From positions 3,906,001 through 3,970,000 of the forward strand of contig NC_014393.1 in the NCBI RefSeq assembly GCF_000145275.1: DNA of 64,000 nt. Direction: 5' to 3'. The DNA is from Clostridium cellulovorans 743B (GTDB lineage Bacteria > Bacillota > Clostridia > Clostridiales > Clostridiaceae). A program made the translations under genes and the position numbers. Positions within the stretch are counted from its first letter, which is position 1; each line of letters starts with the position of its first letter. This document shows, piece after piece, positions 9,102-17,532 of the stretch. The notes under the pieces are model-generated. The model made no database searches and had not been told where the DNA came from. It was given only the letters and a program-made list of their open reading frames with translations.

Positions 9102-10130
9102 TTATTTTTCTATATAATTTGAGATGTTCTTTATCACCATATTTATAGTACCATCTCCATTGCGCTTTATCTCAAACCTAAGCGGATCGTTATAAGCATC
9201 TTGATTAATATAAATATCTATGTCTTTATCAATCTTTAGTCTAGCTCTTTTTAGTTTTTTTTCAAGATATTCCTTATCTAAAGCTACAGTCTCTTGCAAT
9301 CCTGCCTTCTCCATATACTGGCTAAAGCTTGCTTTTGATTCCATAGAATCCTTAAAAAATTCCTCAACTAAATTTGGAATTTTAATTTCGTCATCTTCTT
9401 GAAGCTTTCTTCTTATGGTGCGTCTAAAAGCTTCAGCATCATCAGCACTTTCTTTCAAGTTTTCCTGTGTCCACTTTTCAGCAGACTGTATAAAACTTTT
9501 AGTCATGTCTCTCTCATTTTGAAAAAAGTCACACTGCAAAAATTTTTCTACGAAATAAGTTTCTTCTTCGCCTTCTGGATTTTTAACCTTTTTATCTAGG
9601 ACCATCAACCTATGAGCATTGTCATTTTCCGTAACTTTTATGAAAGCACATTTTTGAAGTTTTTGCCCTCCACCTGGTAAACCAGAATATTGCTCAATAA
9701 TTTTAATGCCAACTTTTTCATCCACTATATCCACTGAATGGGCATAGTTTTTTATATAATCAAGCTTTAAAATACCAACTATATGTCCATACTCTGTTAA
9801 AAAATCAACTATAAGCACATCACATGGTCCAGCACAATTATCTTTCATTACGGCAAATAAATTTTGTGCTATAGCTTTTGACATAGAAATAAAGTCAATA
9901 GTACTATATCTATAATTATCGATTATAGTCTTTAGTATATTCTCACCTTCATTAAAGACACCATACTTCAATTCTTCGTCTCTTAAAGATTTTTTTAGGT
10001 GCTTTAATAAATATTCTTGGACCTCTTCACCTAAGGCTAAAGGAAATTCTGTCAATATCGGTTCCTCTATACTGGTATCAAGAATGTGGATTATCCCTTT
10101 GTTTATACTAATGTCATTAATATACTCCAC
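9102..10130 (-). CDS. Nucleoid-associated protein (NdpA/YejK-like, 37-kDa family)
   Basis: The opening MEYINDISINKGIIHILDTS, the DVLIVDFLTEYGHIVGILKLDY segment and KIIEQYSGLPGGGQKLQKCAFI match the bacterial 37-kDa nucleoid-associated family. The length of 342 residues is usual for it. Members bind DNA; their cellular role is poorly defined. The gene lies 24 bp after the stop of the upstream membrane protein gene and is probably co-transcribed with it. Confidence 0.75.
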   Translation of the reverse strand: MEYINDISINKGIIHILDTSIEEPILTEFPLALGEEVQEYLLKHLKKSLRDEELKYGVFNEGENILKTIIDNYRYSTIDFISMSKAIAQNLFAVMKDNCAGPCDVLIVDFLTEYGHIVGILKLDYIKNYAHSVDIVDEKVGIKIIEQYSGLPGGGQKLQKCAFIKVTENDNAHRLMVLDKKVKNPEGEEETYFVEKFLQCDFFQNERDMTKSFIQSAEKWTQENLKESADDAEAFRRTIRRKLQEDDEIKIPNLVEEFFKDSMESKASFSQYMEKAGLQETVALDKEYLEKKLKRARLKIDKDIDIYINQDAYNDPLRFEIKRNGDGTINMVIKNISNYIEK

Positions 10131-10154
10131 TTTCTAAATCTCCTTAAGTCTATT

Positions 10155-10646
10155 TTATTTTCTAACCTTTCTAGGGTTCATAGCAAAACATATTCTTATC
10201 ATTTCTTCGTCCGGAACGATAAGATACTTCACCTTTTTACCATTTTTAGTTGTTATTACTGCATACTTATTTGCATCTTCATAAGCACTTGTATAGCATT
10301 TTTTTACTTTAGCATCTTTATGAGCTAATACTTCATGTGAATTTTCTGGTGCCATTATTTCTATATCTTTTACGTCAAAAGATGCAAAAGCTTTTCTTCT
10401 TTGCTTATCATATATTACTGAAATATCAAATTCGCTCATAGTAAGCTCATATTCATATTCAATATAGGCATTTCTCTTTACAAAATACATAGCTATTGCT
10501 ATTAAAAAAGCAAGAATTGCTAAAGCTATTTGTCCAAGCAGCATGCTTAACAAACCAAGACCAAGAGTAAAATAGTGTAATGCTACTGCCACTGTATATA
10601 TTGCTGGCTTTTTCGATTCTAAAAATTGTTCATGAAATCCATCCAT
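10155..10646 (-). CDS. Small two-helix membrane protein (DUF6106-like)
   Basis: 163 residues: a soluble N-terminus (MDGFHEQFLESKK), two closely spaced transmembrane helices (about 20-60), then a cytosolic beta-rich domain with EYEYELTMSEFDISVIYDK and a basic end. This resembles clostridial DUF6106 proteins, a family without known function. It is the first gene of a two-gene unit with the nucleoid-associated protein gene. Confidence 0.6.
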   Translation of the reverse strand: MDGFHEQFLESKKPAIYTVAVALHYFTLGLGLLSMLLGQIALAILAFLIAIAMYFVKRNAYIEYEYELTMSEFDISVIYDKQRRKAFASFDVKDIEIMAPENSHEVLAHKDAKVKKCYTSAYEDANKYAVITTKNGKKVKYLIVPDEEMIRICFAMNPRKVRK

Positions 10647-10880
10647 ATGTCACACCTCTTCTCTAATGTTACGTTTAATTATAGCATATTTTAAAGGTTT
10701 ATTTAATATTTTGTGCTATAATAAAATAAATTATTATTTATATATTTCATCAAAGATTCTACATAAAATTCACTTATATTTAAATAGTCTTATGGATTTT
10801 TTATATAGTTTCAATGAATAAGAAATATATCTTTATTAGTAAAATTTTTAACCTTGAAGTTTATCCTAGGAGTTGAATTT

Positions 10881-11417
10881 ATGAATGAACTTGAAACAAA
10901 AATTATAGATATTTCTGTAGATGATATAAAAGATAAACTAGCAAATATTAATGCTACTCTAGTAAAAAAAGAAAACCAGATAAATTATATCTTTGATTTT
11001 GAAGACAGAAGATTATTAGCTAAAAAAGGTTATGCAAGAGTTCGTGTAGTAGAGGATTTATTACACAATAAATCAGTAACTTATATGACTACAAAAAGGC
11101 TTATAAGCGAAGAAGTATATAAACTCATGGAAGAAAACGAAACAATAATAGACGATTCTGAAGCTGGAATCAAAATCTTTAAATCCCTAGGTCTCTTAAT
11201 ATGTGAAGAAGTGAAAAAATACAGAGAAAGCTATAGCTATAAGAATACTCTTGTAGAAATAGATATCAATGATAAATCTTTCTGCCCTTTTCCATATCTA
11301 GAGATAGAAAGCGAAAGTGAGGATGAAGTAGCTGAAATAGTTAATTTACTTGGCTATACTATGGCAGATACAAACCCTAAGAGCATCTATGAAATCATGA
11401 ATGATAAAGGCTTATAA
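10881..11417 (+). CDS. CYTH-domain protein
   Basis: The N-terminal ELETK (residues 3-7) is the ExExK signature of CYTH domains (CyaB adenylate cyclase / thiamine triphosphatase superfamily). Alternating acidic and basic strands follow (YARVRV, YMTTKR, KKYRESY, LVEIDIN, YLEIESES), as expected for the triphosphate tunnel. The ATG at 10881 is preceded by TAGGAG 10 bp upstream, better than the in-frame start at 10854. Members act on triphosphate-containing compounds; the substrate here is not predictable. Confidence 0.8.
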   Translation: MNELETKIIDISVDDIKDKLANINATLVKKENQINYIFDFEDRRLLAKKGYARVRVVEDLLHNKSVTYMTTKRLISEEVYKLMEENETIIDDSEAGIKIFKSLGLLICEEVKKYRESYSYKNTLVEIDINDKSFCPFPYLEIESESEDEVAEIVNLLGYTMADTNPKSIYEIMNDKGL

Positions 11418-11434
11418 AAGAAAGGATAAATTAT

Positions 11435-12298
11435 ATGTTTGGTTACGTTACACCTTGTAAAAGCGAACTAAAAATAAAAGAGTATGAAGTATTCACTGCC
11501 TACTACTGTGGACTGTGTAAATCTATAAAAAGCAATTTCGGTAATATGCCTCGCCTTGCTTTAAATTATGATATGACCTTTCTTGCAGTATTACATGATT
11601 CACTGAGTGATGGCTGTTTAAAACCTACTCAAAGTTTTTGCATTCTACATCCAAAGAAAAAGAAAAAAGTCATAGTAAATACCGAAGCTTTAAACTATGC
11701 TTCCTTTTGTAATGTGGCTCTAACTTATTATAAGCTTGTTGATGATGTTGTTGATGATAAATCCTTGAAAAGTAAAGCTCTTTCCCTAGCATTAAAGCCT
11801 TACTTTAAAAAGTTCCCAGACAACTATAGACCAATGCTTGACATCATATCCCAGCGACTGAAAGAATTGTCTTCTATAGAAGCTAAGGAGACTTTTTCCT
11901 TAGATGAGATTGCTGATCCTTTCAGTGTGTTGACAGGAGAAATTTTAAGTTTCAATCAAGATTCTTCCATCAAGGAAGATTTATACTGGCTAGGATATAA
12001 TCTAGGAAAATGGATTTATACTATAGATGCCATTGATGATTTGAAAGAAGATATGGATAAAAATAAGTTTAATCCTATTACTAAAATTTATAATAAAGAC
12101 AACTTATCTTATATTGAATTATATGGGTCTATAAAAGATAGGCTCGATTTTATTTTATTTTCTTGTGGACAACAAACCTTAGAATGTTTTAATAGACTTC
12201 CTATAAAAAAGAACAAAAATTTACTTCTAAATGTCTTAGAGTTTGGATTACAAGAGAAAATTTATAAGGTTTTAAAAGGAGTAACTGAAAATGCGTGA
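11435..12298 (+). CDS. DUF5685 family protein
   Basis: 287 residues beginning MFGYVTPCKSELKIKEYEVF, with Cys8, Cys25 and Cys28 (YYCGLCKS) that could bind a metal or cluster; the rest is alpha-helical. Clostridial members usually sit next to a J-domain protein gene, as here. The stop overlaps the start of the next gene by 8 bases (12291-12298). Its last 74 codons are duplicated, with divergence, at 13009-13230. Function unknown. Confidence 0.75.
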   Translation: MFGYVTPCKSELKIKEYEVFTAYYCGLCKSIKSNFGNMPRLALNYDMTFLAVLHDSLSDGCLKPTQSFCILHPKKKKKVIVNTEALNYASFCNVALTYYKLVDDVVDDKSLKSKALSLALKPYFKKFPDNYRPMLDIISQRLKELSSIEAKETFSLDEIADPFSVLTGEILSFNQDSSIKEDLYWLGYNLGKWIYTIDAIDDLKEDMDKNKFNPITKIYNKDNLSYIELYGSIKDRLDFILFSCGQQTLECFNRLPIKKNKNLLLNVLEFGLQEKIYKVLKGVTENA

Positions 12299-12986
12299 TT
12301 CCTCTGATGTAAGAGTATCCATAGAAAATCATCGCTACGACGTTGCTATGCGCATACTAGATTCATATGATACTAGAGATGCTGAATGGCATTATTTAAT
12401 GGGAATATGCCATCTAAAAAAAGGCTGGTATGATTCGGGATTAAATTACATTACCCAAGCTATTAATATGGATCCAAATAACATAGAATACAGAAATACA
12501 TATAACAAAGTCATAAATAGAAATCATAAATATAAAAAAAGTTACTCGCACAGGCACAGACATCATAGCAGAAATCATATGAATTGTACTATTTGTGTTG
12601 ATATTGATGCTAGTGATAGTAATAATACCTATTATGTTAATAATACTAATGGTGACGATATTAATACTAATACTACTAATAATGATACTATTAATAATAA
12701 TAACAGTTCTTGCTGTGGTAATAGTGATCATAATACGTCTGACAGTAATTGTTGCTGTGGTGATCATAATGACCAGGAGCGTAATTGTTGCTGTGGCAGT
12801 CATAATGAACATGATTGCAATTGTTGTTGTGGTAGTCATAGTGACCATGATTGCAATTGTTGCTGTGGTAGCCATAATGACCGTGATTGTAATTGTTGCT
12901 GTGGCAGTTATCATAACCATGATTGTAGTTGCTGCTGCGGTAATGATCATGACTACAATTGTAGTTGCTGCTGTAGTGATGACTAA
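12291..12986 (+). CDS. J-less paralogue of the J-domain/TPR protein with CCCG repeats
   Basis: A diverged copy of the protein at 13223 that has lost the J domain: only MRDS of the start remains before the TPR-like region (RVSIENHRYDVAMRIL to NPITQAINMDPNN equivalents, about residues 8-70). A His-rich stretch (SHRHRHHSRNH), an Asn/Thr-rich linker and then seven 12-residue units of the form DCNCCCGSHNDR follow (from about residue 150). The many Cys and His suggest metal binding, not shown. The gene overlaps the DUF5685 gene by 8 bases, the same overlap as the intact pair. The reverse strand is also open here, a by-product of the repeats. Confidence 0.7.
   Translation: MRDSSDVRVSIENHRYDVAMRILDSYDTRDAEWHYLMGICHLKKGWYDSGLNYITQAINMDPNNIEYRNTYNKVINRNHKYKKSYSHRHRHHSRNHMNCTICVDIDASDSNNTYYVNNTNGDDINTNTTNNDTINNNNSSCCGNSDHNTSDSNCCCGDHNDQERNCCCGSHNEHDCNCCCGSHSDHDCNCCCGSHNDRDCNCCCGSYHNHDCSCCCGNDHDYNCSCCCSDD
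12747..12986 (+). repeat. Seven in-frame 36-bp tandem repeats
   Basis: The unit containing ATTGTTGCTGTGG recurs at exactly 36-bp steps (12747, 12783, 12819, 12855, 12891, 12927, 12963). It encodes a 12-residue Cys-rich repeat, so it is a coding minisatellite and not a CRISPR array. Confidence 0.9.
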
Positions 12987-13008
12987 GCTTGTAAATAAAG
13001 AATCTGGC

Positions 13009-13230
13009 ACTGCTAAAATTTACAACAACAACAATTTGTCTTATAATGAATTATATGAGTCTATAAAAAATAGAATAGTTTTCCTCTCACTCTCCTGTGA
13101 ACAACAAACAGTGGGATGTTTTGATAGGCTCTCTATAAAAAAGAATAAAAATTTACTTCTGAACATTTTGGAATTTGGATTACAAGAGAAAATTGATAAA
13201 GTTTATAAAGGAGTGACTGCAAATGCGTAA
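13009..13230 (+). pseudogene. 3' fragment of a duplicated DUF5685 gene
   Basis: 74 codons without a start that match the C-terminus of the protein at 11435-12298: KIYNNNNLSYNELYESIK against KIYNKDNLSYIELYGSIK, and KNKNLLLNILEFGLQEKI against KNKNLLLNVLEFGLQEKI. The rest of the copy is absent. It ends with the same ATGCG-overlap into the following J-domain gene. It marks the right end of a tandem duplication. Confidence 0.85.
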
Positions 13231-13867
13231 TCCCTATGAAGTATTAGAAATAAAAGAAGGCGCTTCCATGGAGGAAATTACAAGAGCCTACAGGGAAATA
13301 GTTAAAAGATATCATCCAGATCAATATGGAAATAACCCACTTAAAGATTTAGCTGAAGAAAAATTGAGGGAAGCAAACGAAGCCTATGAAACTTTAAAAC
13401 AAAGGGGCTCTAGCTCAAGTAGTAACCGTTCAAACAATAATTATTCTAATAACACTAGCCAATCAGCTGGCTATTCCAATGACAGCTATAATTTTTACAA
13501 TGAAGTAAGAATGTCTATCCAAAGAGGTCAATATGAATTTGCATTACAAAGACTAAATTCTTGGAACAATAGAGATGCTGAATGGAACTATTTAATGGGC
13601 GTATGTCATATGAATAGAGGTTGGTATGACTCTGGTATAAACTATGTAACCCAAGCTATTAATATGAACCCAAATAACTTAGAATATAGAAATACTTATA
13701 GCAAAATGACTAATAGAAATCATAACTACAGACAAAGTTATTCTCATAGACACCATGGTCATGGCGGTTTCTGTGGCAACGATGACTGTTGCGATACTTT
13801 TTGCAAGATTTGGGCATTAGATACATGCTGTGAATGTATGGGTGGAGATTGTATAGATTGTTTATAA
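13223..13867 (+). CDS. J-domain protein with TPR-like region and Cys-rich tail
   Basis: Residues 1-62 are a J domain with the HPD motif at 31-33, expected to stimulate a DnaK-type Hsp70. A Ser/Asn linker follows, then a TPR-like helical pair (about 95-155: RRGQYEFALQRL, WNYLMGVCHMNRGWYDSGI, AINMNPNN), a His-rich patch and a C-terminal tail with nine Cys (DDCCDTFC, TCCECMGGDC). The ribosome binding site AAAGGAGTG is inside the truncated DUF5685 copy. It lacks the G/F and zinc-finger domains of DnaJ itself, so it is a specialised co-chaperone. Confidence 0.85.
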   Translation: MRNPYEVLEIKEGASMEEITRAYREIVKRYHPDQYGNNPLKDLAEEKLREANEAYETLKQRGSSSSSNRSNNNYSNNTSQSAGYSNDSYNFYNEVRMSIQRGQYEFALQRLNSWNNRDAEWNYLMGVCHMNRGWYDSGINYVTQAINMNPNNLEYRNTYSKMTNRNHNYRQSYSHRHHGHGGFCGNDDCCDTFCKIWALDTCCECMGGDCIDCL

Positions 13868-13889
13868 AACTATAGATAGGAGGATGAGT

Positions 13890-14420
13890 ATGAAAGGAAA
13901 AGCTCTCTATATATCAAGAGGCGGTATTTTAACTGCTCTCAGCTTTATGTTAGTATACATATCTACAGTTATCCCCACCTCGAGGCTTACAGTTTTAGCC
14001 TTAACTTCCCTTATCGTTCCTATTGCAATACTAACAACAAATATAAAAACATCCTTAGTAATTTATATTGCTACTTCTGTTATATCATTGATGTTTTTAG
14101 GTTTAAGAGGAAATGTACTTTTATATATTCTTCTTTTTGGTATCTACGGGCTAATAAAACTTTTTATAGAAAAATTTAAAAACCTACCTCTAGAAATTTT
14201 TTTAAAACTAGTTTACTTTAACTGTGTTCTACTAGTGCTATGGCTTAGTGCTAGTTTATTTACTGATGTAACAGGAATTAAACTTCCAGAGATACCTTAT
14301 ATCATTCCTATAGCCTTCGTAGTTATGCAATTTATATTTATTGTATTTGACTATGCACTTACTCAAGGAATAAATTACTTTCTAAATAAAATTTACGATA
14401 AAATTAAGTTTCGTAACTAA
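13890..14420 (+). CDS. Multi-pass membrane protein, unknown
   Basis: About 177 residues with five predicted transmembrane helices (starting GGILTALSFMLVYIS, LTSLIVPIAILTT, SLVIYIATSVISLMFL, FNCVLLVLWLSASLF, YIIPIAFVVMQFIFIVF). The ATG at 13890 sits 6 bp after TAGGAGG; an ATG at 13884 is too close to be used. It follows the J-domain gene by 22 bp and is probably in the same operon. The topology resembles small substrate-binding membrane proteins of ECF transporters, but there is no motif to support this. Confidence 0.6.
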   Translation: MKGKALYISRGGILTALSFMLVYISTVIPTSRLTVLALTSLIVPIAILTTNIKTSLVIYIATSVISLMFLGLRGNVLLYILLFGIYGLIKLFIEKFKNLPLEIFLKLVYFNCVLLVLWLSASLFTDVTGIKLPEIPYIIPIAFVVMQFIFIVFDYALTQGINYFLNKIYDKIKFRN

Positions 14421-14465
14421 ATCCTTAAAAGTTTGTAATAATAACTTTTAGTATTAAGAAATAGA

Positions 14466-14512
14466 CAAATACCTTTGACTAACATAATCATTGTTAATCA
14501 AAGGTATTTTTT
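14466..14512 (+). terminator. Rho-independent terminator
   Basis: AAATACCTTTGACTAAC pairs with GTTAATCAAAGGTATTT and is followed by a T run. It closes the 10.9-14.4 kb unit and can also serve the convergent DUF2512 gene. Confidence 0.8.
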
Positions 14513-14556
14513 ACTAGCATATGGCAATCTATCTCAAAGTTCTTAACGATAACATC

Positions 14557-14913
14557 TTATTCTCTTCCTTTCTCCAAAACATTAACTGATATATATTTGT
14601 GAAAAAACCACTCTCCTATAGCTATAAGAGCCGCAGACATTAACGCATCTAATAGGGATATTGTCATAGTACCCCATAAAGAATCAAAGGCATATATAAT
14701 GGCTAATGCCAATACCGCATCTGCAATAGTAGCTATAGTATTATTAGTTGAAGGGAGTATTAATAAATCACCTATTACGTAAGAAATTATTGTAATAAAA
14801 GCAGACATATATAATATATCTGTGAAAGCTAAATCAGAAAATAAATAGACAACAATTTCTAAGCCTATTGCTGTCATTGCAAATTTCATAAGTAATGCTC
14901 TAACATGTTTCAT
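14557..14913 (-). CDS. DUF2512 (YndM-like) membrane protein
   Basis: 118 residues, four transmembrane helices, with MKHVRALLMKFAMTAIGLEI at the start and ISYVIGDLLILPSTNN in the middle, matching the YndM/DUF2512 family of Bacillus and Clostridium. The ATG at 14913 has AAGGAGGAG just upstream; the longer TTG frame would put the ribosome binding site inside the gene. Function unknown. Confidence 0.75.
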   Translation of the reverse strand: MKHVRALLMKFAMTAIGLEIVVYLFSDLAFTDILYMSAFITIISYVIGDLLILPSTNNTIATIADAVLALAIIYAFDSLWGTMTISLLDALMSAALIAIGEWFFHKYISVNVLEKGRE

Positions 14914-15281
14914 ATACTCCTCCTTCAATTCTTTTATGAAATTAGTTTCCCTAATCTTAAAAAAAATATCCCTTTGTCCGTATAATTATCCAATAAGTTT
15001 TGTATCCTCTTGCAGCAACTATGAAATAAATATAGTTTTCCATTAGTAAATATTTTTCACTTACCGCTCTTATTTATCATATTTTTACTACATTTGTTTA
15101 CCATTTTATTTACTAACATTTTTATCATCAATTCAATTATTGATAAATTTTTTCAGATTGTTACAATGATTTTTACTAACTTTTCTTATCCAATCACCTA
15201 TTTTTTAAATTTTAATAATTAAATATTTATACGAAACCTTTTAACACTTGTCGTACATTGTCGCATTTATAAAAAAATGTC

Positions 15282-15310
15282 TTGATATTAATTAATAAAC
15301 TTGGTAAAAT
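15282..15310 (+). promoter_or_regulatory. Predicted promoter of the GH53 gene
   Basis: TTGATA and TAAAAT with an ideal 17-bp spacer, on the coding strand upstream of the galactanase gene. Confidence 0.5.
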
Positions 15311-15448
15311 TATATTGTCAAAGCAGATTTTTTTAAGTTTCTTTTACTTGTACGTAAATATTATAGAAGTAAGTATCACTTTAAATCCGTAAAGAGAACA
15401 AATTTATTTCTTCTGTAATTTTTATCTGTAATTATTTTTTAGACGTTT

Positions 15449-15462
15449 TGTAAACGTTTAAA
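15449..15462 (+). promoter_or_regulatory. CcpA (cre)- or LacI-type operator candidate
   Basis: TGTAAACGTTTAAA, centred on the perfect palindrome TAAACGTTTA. It resembles the catabolite-responsive element and LacI-family operators. Placed between the predicted promoter and the start codon, it could act as a roadblock. Confidence 0.5.
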
Positions 15463-15569
15463 ATTTCTCAACTCTGAAACTACTTACTTTTTATTTATGA
15501 TCCAAGAAAAAGTAATTTTTTTCAGCTTTGATAGCAATCTATAAAAATAAATTTTCAGAGGTGGATTAT

Positions 15570-16646
15570 ATGTTTAAAAGAAATGTTAAATTTATTTTCT
15601 CAATGATTATGTGCGTAATCATTACTTTAAGTTTTAGTTCAAGCCCAGTTTCGACCAATGTATTAGCTGCTACATCTTTTTCGAAAGGCGCTGATATTGG
15701 TTGGCTAAATCAATTAGAAAGCATGGGTGTTAAGTGGCAAAATGACAGTGGAGTTCAACAAGACCCTCTTCAAATTTTAAAAGATCATGGAATCGATTCT
15801 ATAAGATTAAGAGTTTTTGTAAATCCTCCATCAAACTTCCAATGGAATGGATGTCTACTAGGCTACTCCGATTCAAAGGGTGTAATTTACATGGCACAGC
15901 GTGCAAAAAAACTTGGAATGAAAATAATGATCGACTTCCATTATAGTGATCACTTTGCTGATCCAGGCCGTCAAGATATGCCTGCTGCATGGGCATCTCA
16001 TAGTTTCTCTCAATTACAAACAGATGTATACAGCCATACTAGTTATGTTATGAATGAACTTAAAAAAGTTGGCATCTATCCTGAATGGGTACAAGTAGGT
16101 AACGAAACAAACGGAGGGATGATGTGGCCAGCTGGAAGTTCCTCTAACTTTGGTCAATGGTCTCAATTAATAAACCAAGGCTATAACGCAGTTAAAGCAG
16201 TAAGTCCATCTTCAAAAGTTATCATTCACTTAGCAAACGGACCAAAAAACAGCTTATATAGATACGTTTTTGATGGATTAAAAAATGCTGGTGCTAAATA
16301 TGACGTAATCGGTTTTTCTTACTATCCACATTGGGACGGCGTTGATTACACTCAAAGCATCGATGCTTTAGCTTACAATTTAAATGACATGGCATCTCGC
16401 TATGGAAAAGAAGTTATGGTATGCGAAGTTGGTGGACACGAAGGAAACCCTAGCAATACTTACAATATGATAAAAGCAGTTATTAGTAAAGTACAAGCTG
16501 TTCCAAATGGAAAAGGCTTAGGTGTATTCTATTGGGAACCTGAAGCTAATACAACTGTTCTTCCTGATAAGTATCCACTAGGTGCTACTACTAAAGTAGC
16601 TACTAACGTACTTAAATTTACAACTGCTATTGATGCTTTCAAATAA
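15570..16646 (+). CDS. Arabinogalactan endo-beta-1,4-galactanase (GH53)
   Basis: Secreted endo-galactanase that cleaves beta-1,4-galactan side chains of pectin. Residues 1-34 are a signal peptide ending near VLAA. The GH53 domain spans the rest: SFSKGADIGWLNQLESMGVK, DSIRLRVFVNP, MIDFHYSDHFADPGRQ, VGNETNGGM (acid/base Glu) and MVCEVGGHEGNP (nucleophile Glu). ATG 15570 follows AGAGGTGG; the earlier in-frame start lacks a ribosome binding site. There is no dockerin or CBM, so it acts as a free enzyme. Single-gene unit with promoter, operator and terminator. Confidence 0.93.
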   Translation: MFKRNVKFIFSMIMCVIITLSFSSSPVSTNVLAATSFSKGADIGWLNQLESMGVKWQNDSGVQQDPLQILKDHGIDSIRLRVFVNPPSNFQWNGCLLGYSDSKGVIYMAQRAKKLGMKIMIDFHYSDHFADPGRQDMPAAWASHSFSQLQTDVYSHTSYVMNELKKVGIYPEWVQVGNETNGGMMWPAGSSSNFGQWSQLINQGYNAVKAVSPSSKVIIHLANGPKNSLYRYVFDGLKNAGAKYDVIGFSYYPHWDGVDYTQSIDALAYNLNDMASRYGKEVMVCEVGGHEGNPSNTYNMIKAVISKVQAVPNGKGLGVFYWEPEANTTVLPDKYPLGATTKVATNVLKFTTAIDAFK

Positions 16647-16657
16647 TAAATAAATCT

Positions 16658-16695
16658 AAAAACACTGTTAATAAACCGTATTAACAGTGTTTTTC
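16658..16695. terminator. Bidirectional terminator between convergent genes
   Basis: AAAACACTGTTAATA pairs with TATTAACAGTGTTTT, with T runs on both strands. It separates the galactanase gene from the convergent gene at 16728. Confidence 0.85.
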
Positions 16696-16727
16696 TATAA
16701 TTAATTTAATATTATTACTTATGTATT

Positions 16728-17459
16728 TTACTTGCAAATGCTATTTTCGAAATCTTCAACTGTATAAGCTTTATATGTTTCTTTCAGAATATCACTTTGA
16801 GGTTCAGCAGTTTCATCGTTTTTAATCTTAAATCTACCTTGGTAGTCACCTGTAGCTACAAAGCCATCCTTAACAATTGATCCTTGATATTTTTGCAAGA
16901 ATATTATAGCAGACTCTCCTTCTTTTAGAACTGGAACCCCCTCTAATGCTATCTCTACTTTTTTCCCTATATTTTTTTCAACTTCTTTTGGATCATCAAA
17001 TTCTTTGGCTGTACTAGGATTTGATTTAACAGTCATAATGCCTCCAGTTTGAAGCATTTTTACCGTATCTCCAGCTTTAACAACATCATTCCCCTTTAAA
17101 ACCTTTGTAACCTTTACAGTTGATATTGTAAAGGTAATTAAATTTTCTTCAATGTATTCATTACTTATTACAGTACCTTCTACAACTAAACCACTTTCCT
17201 GTTCTAAGCTATCTACATCTCTATAGATTTTACTCATCTTACCTGACATATTGACAACTTCTATATTTTCTTTCTCTACCTTAATTTCTTTAAGTTCTTT
17301 ATTTTCAGCATCATCTTGTGAAATCTCTTCCGCTGAATTATTAGTTGTATTTATTGAAGAAGACTTTGAATCTCCTTTTGAACTTATGGTATTTATTCCA
17401 TAAAATGATCCTGTTATTGCTATTATTAAAATCGAAGATATTATCAATTTTTTCTTCAT
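16728..17459 (-). CDS. Membrane-anchored or secreted protein, unknown
   Basis: 243 residues. A hydrophobic N-terminal segment (residues 5-24) acts as signal or anchor, followed by an acidic, Ser/Asn-rich linker to about residue 75. The rest is a beta-rich domain (SGLVVEGTVISNEYIEE, ITFTISTVKVTKVLKG, GDTVKMLQTGG, KEGESAIIFLQKY), reminiscent of small OB-like folds. No catalytic motif or family is recognised. TAGGAGGAATAGT precedes the ATG. It follows the dockerin protein gene in the same direction but is separated from it by a terminator. Confidence 0.65.
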   Translation of the reverse strand: MKKKLIISSILIIAITGSFYGINTISSKGDSKSSSINTTNNSAEEISQDDAENKELKEIKVEKENIEVVNMSGKMSKIYRDVDSLEQESGLVVEGTVISNEYIEENLITFTISTVKVTKVLKGNDVVKAGDTVKMLQTGGIMTVKSNPSTAKEFDDPKEVEKNIGKKVEIALEGVPVLKEGESAIIFLQKYQGSIVKDGFVATGDYQGRFKIKNDETAEPQSDILKETYKAYTVEDFENSICK

Positions 17460-17498
17460 ACTATTCCTCCTAGTGTATATTTTATGAAGTTTCTAATA

Positions 17499-17529
17499 GA
17501 AAAAGGCGTCATAAGCACGCCTTTTTTCT
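17499..17529 (-). terminator. Terminator of the dockerin-protein gene
   Basis: AAAAAGGCGT-CATAAGC-ACGCCTTTTTT, immediately after the stop codon at 17533. Confidence 0.9.
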
Positions 17530-17532
17530 CTA

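Larger units (their letters stand above)
14914..15569. other. Long 5' region of the galactanase gene
   Basis: No gene seen. It contains a good promoter (15282-15310), leaving a 5' UTR of about 250 nt, and a LacI/CcpA-like box (15449-15462). Confidence 0.5.

Noticed and set aside
12747..12986. Regular 36-bp periodicity resembling a CRISPR array
   Set aside because: There are no unique spacers; the whole unit repeats in frame inside a gene and no cas genes are near.
12441..13010. Long reverse-strand open frame over the Cys-repeat gene
   Set aside because: Low-complexity Thr/Ile product that exists only because the 36-bp repeats keep the other frames open; no ribosome binding site.
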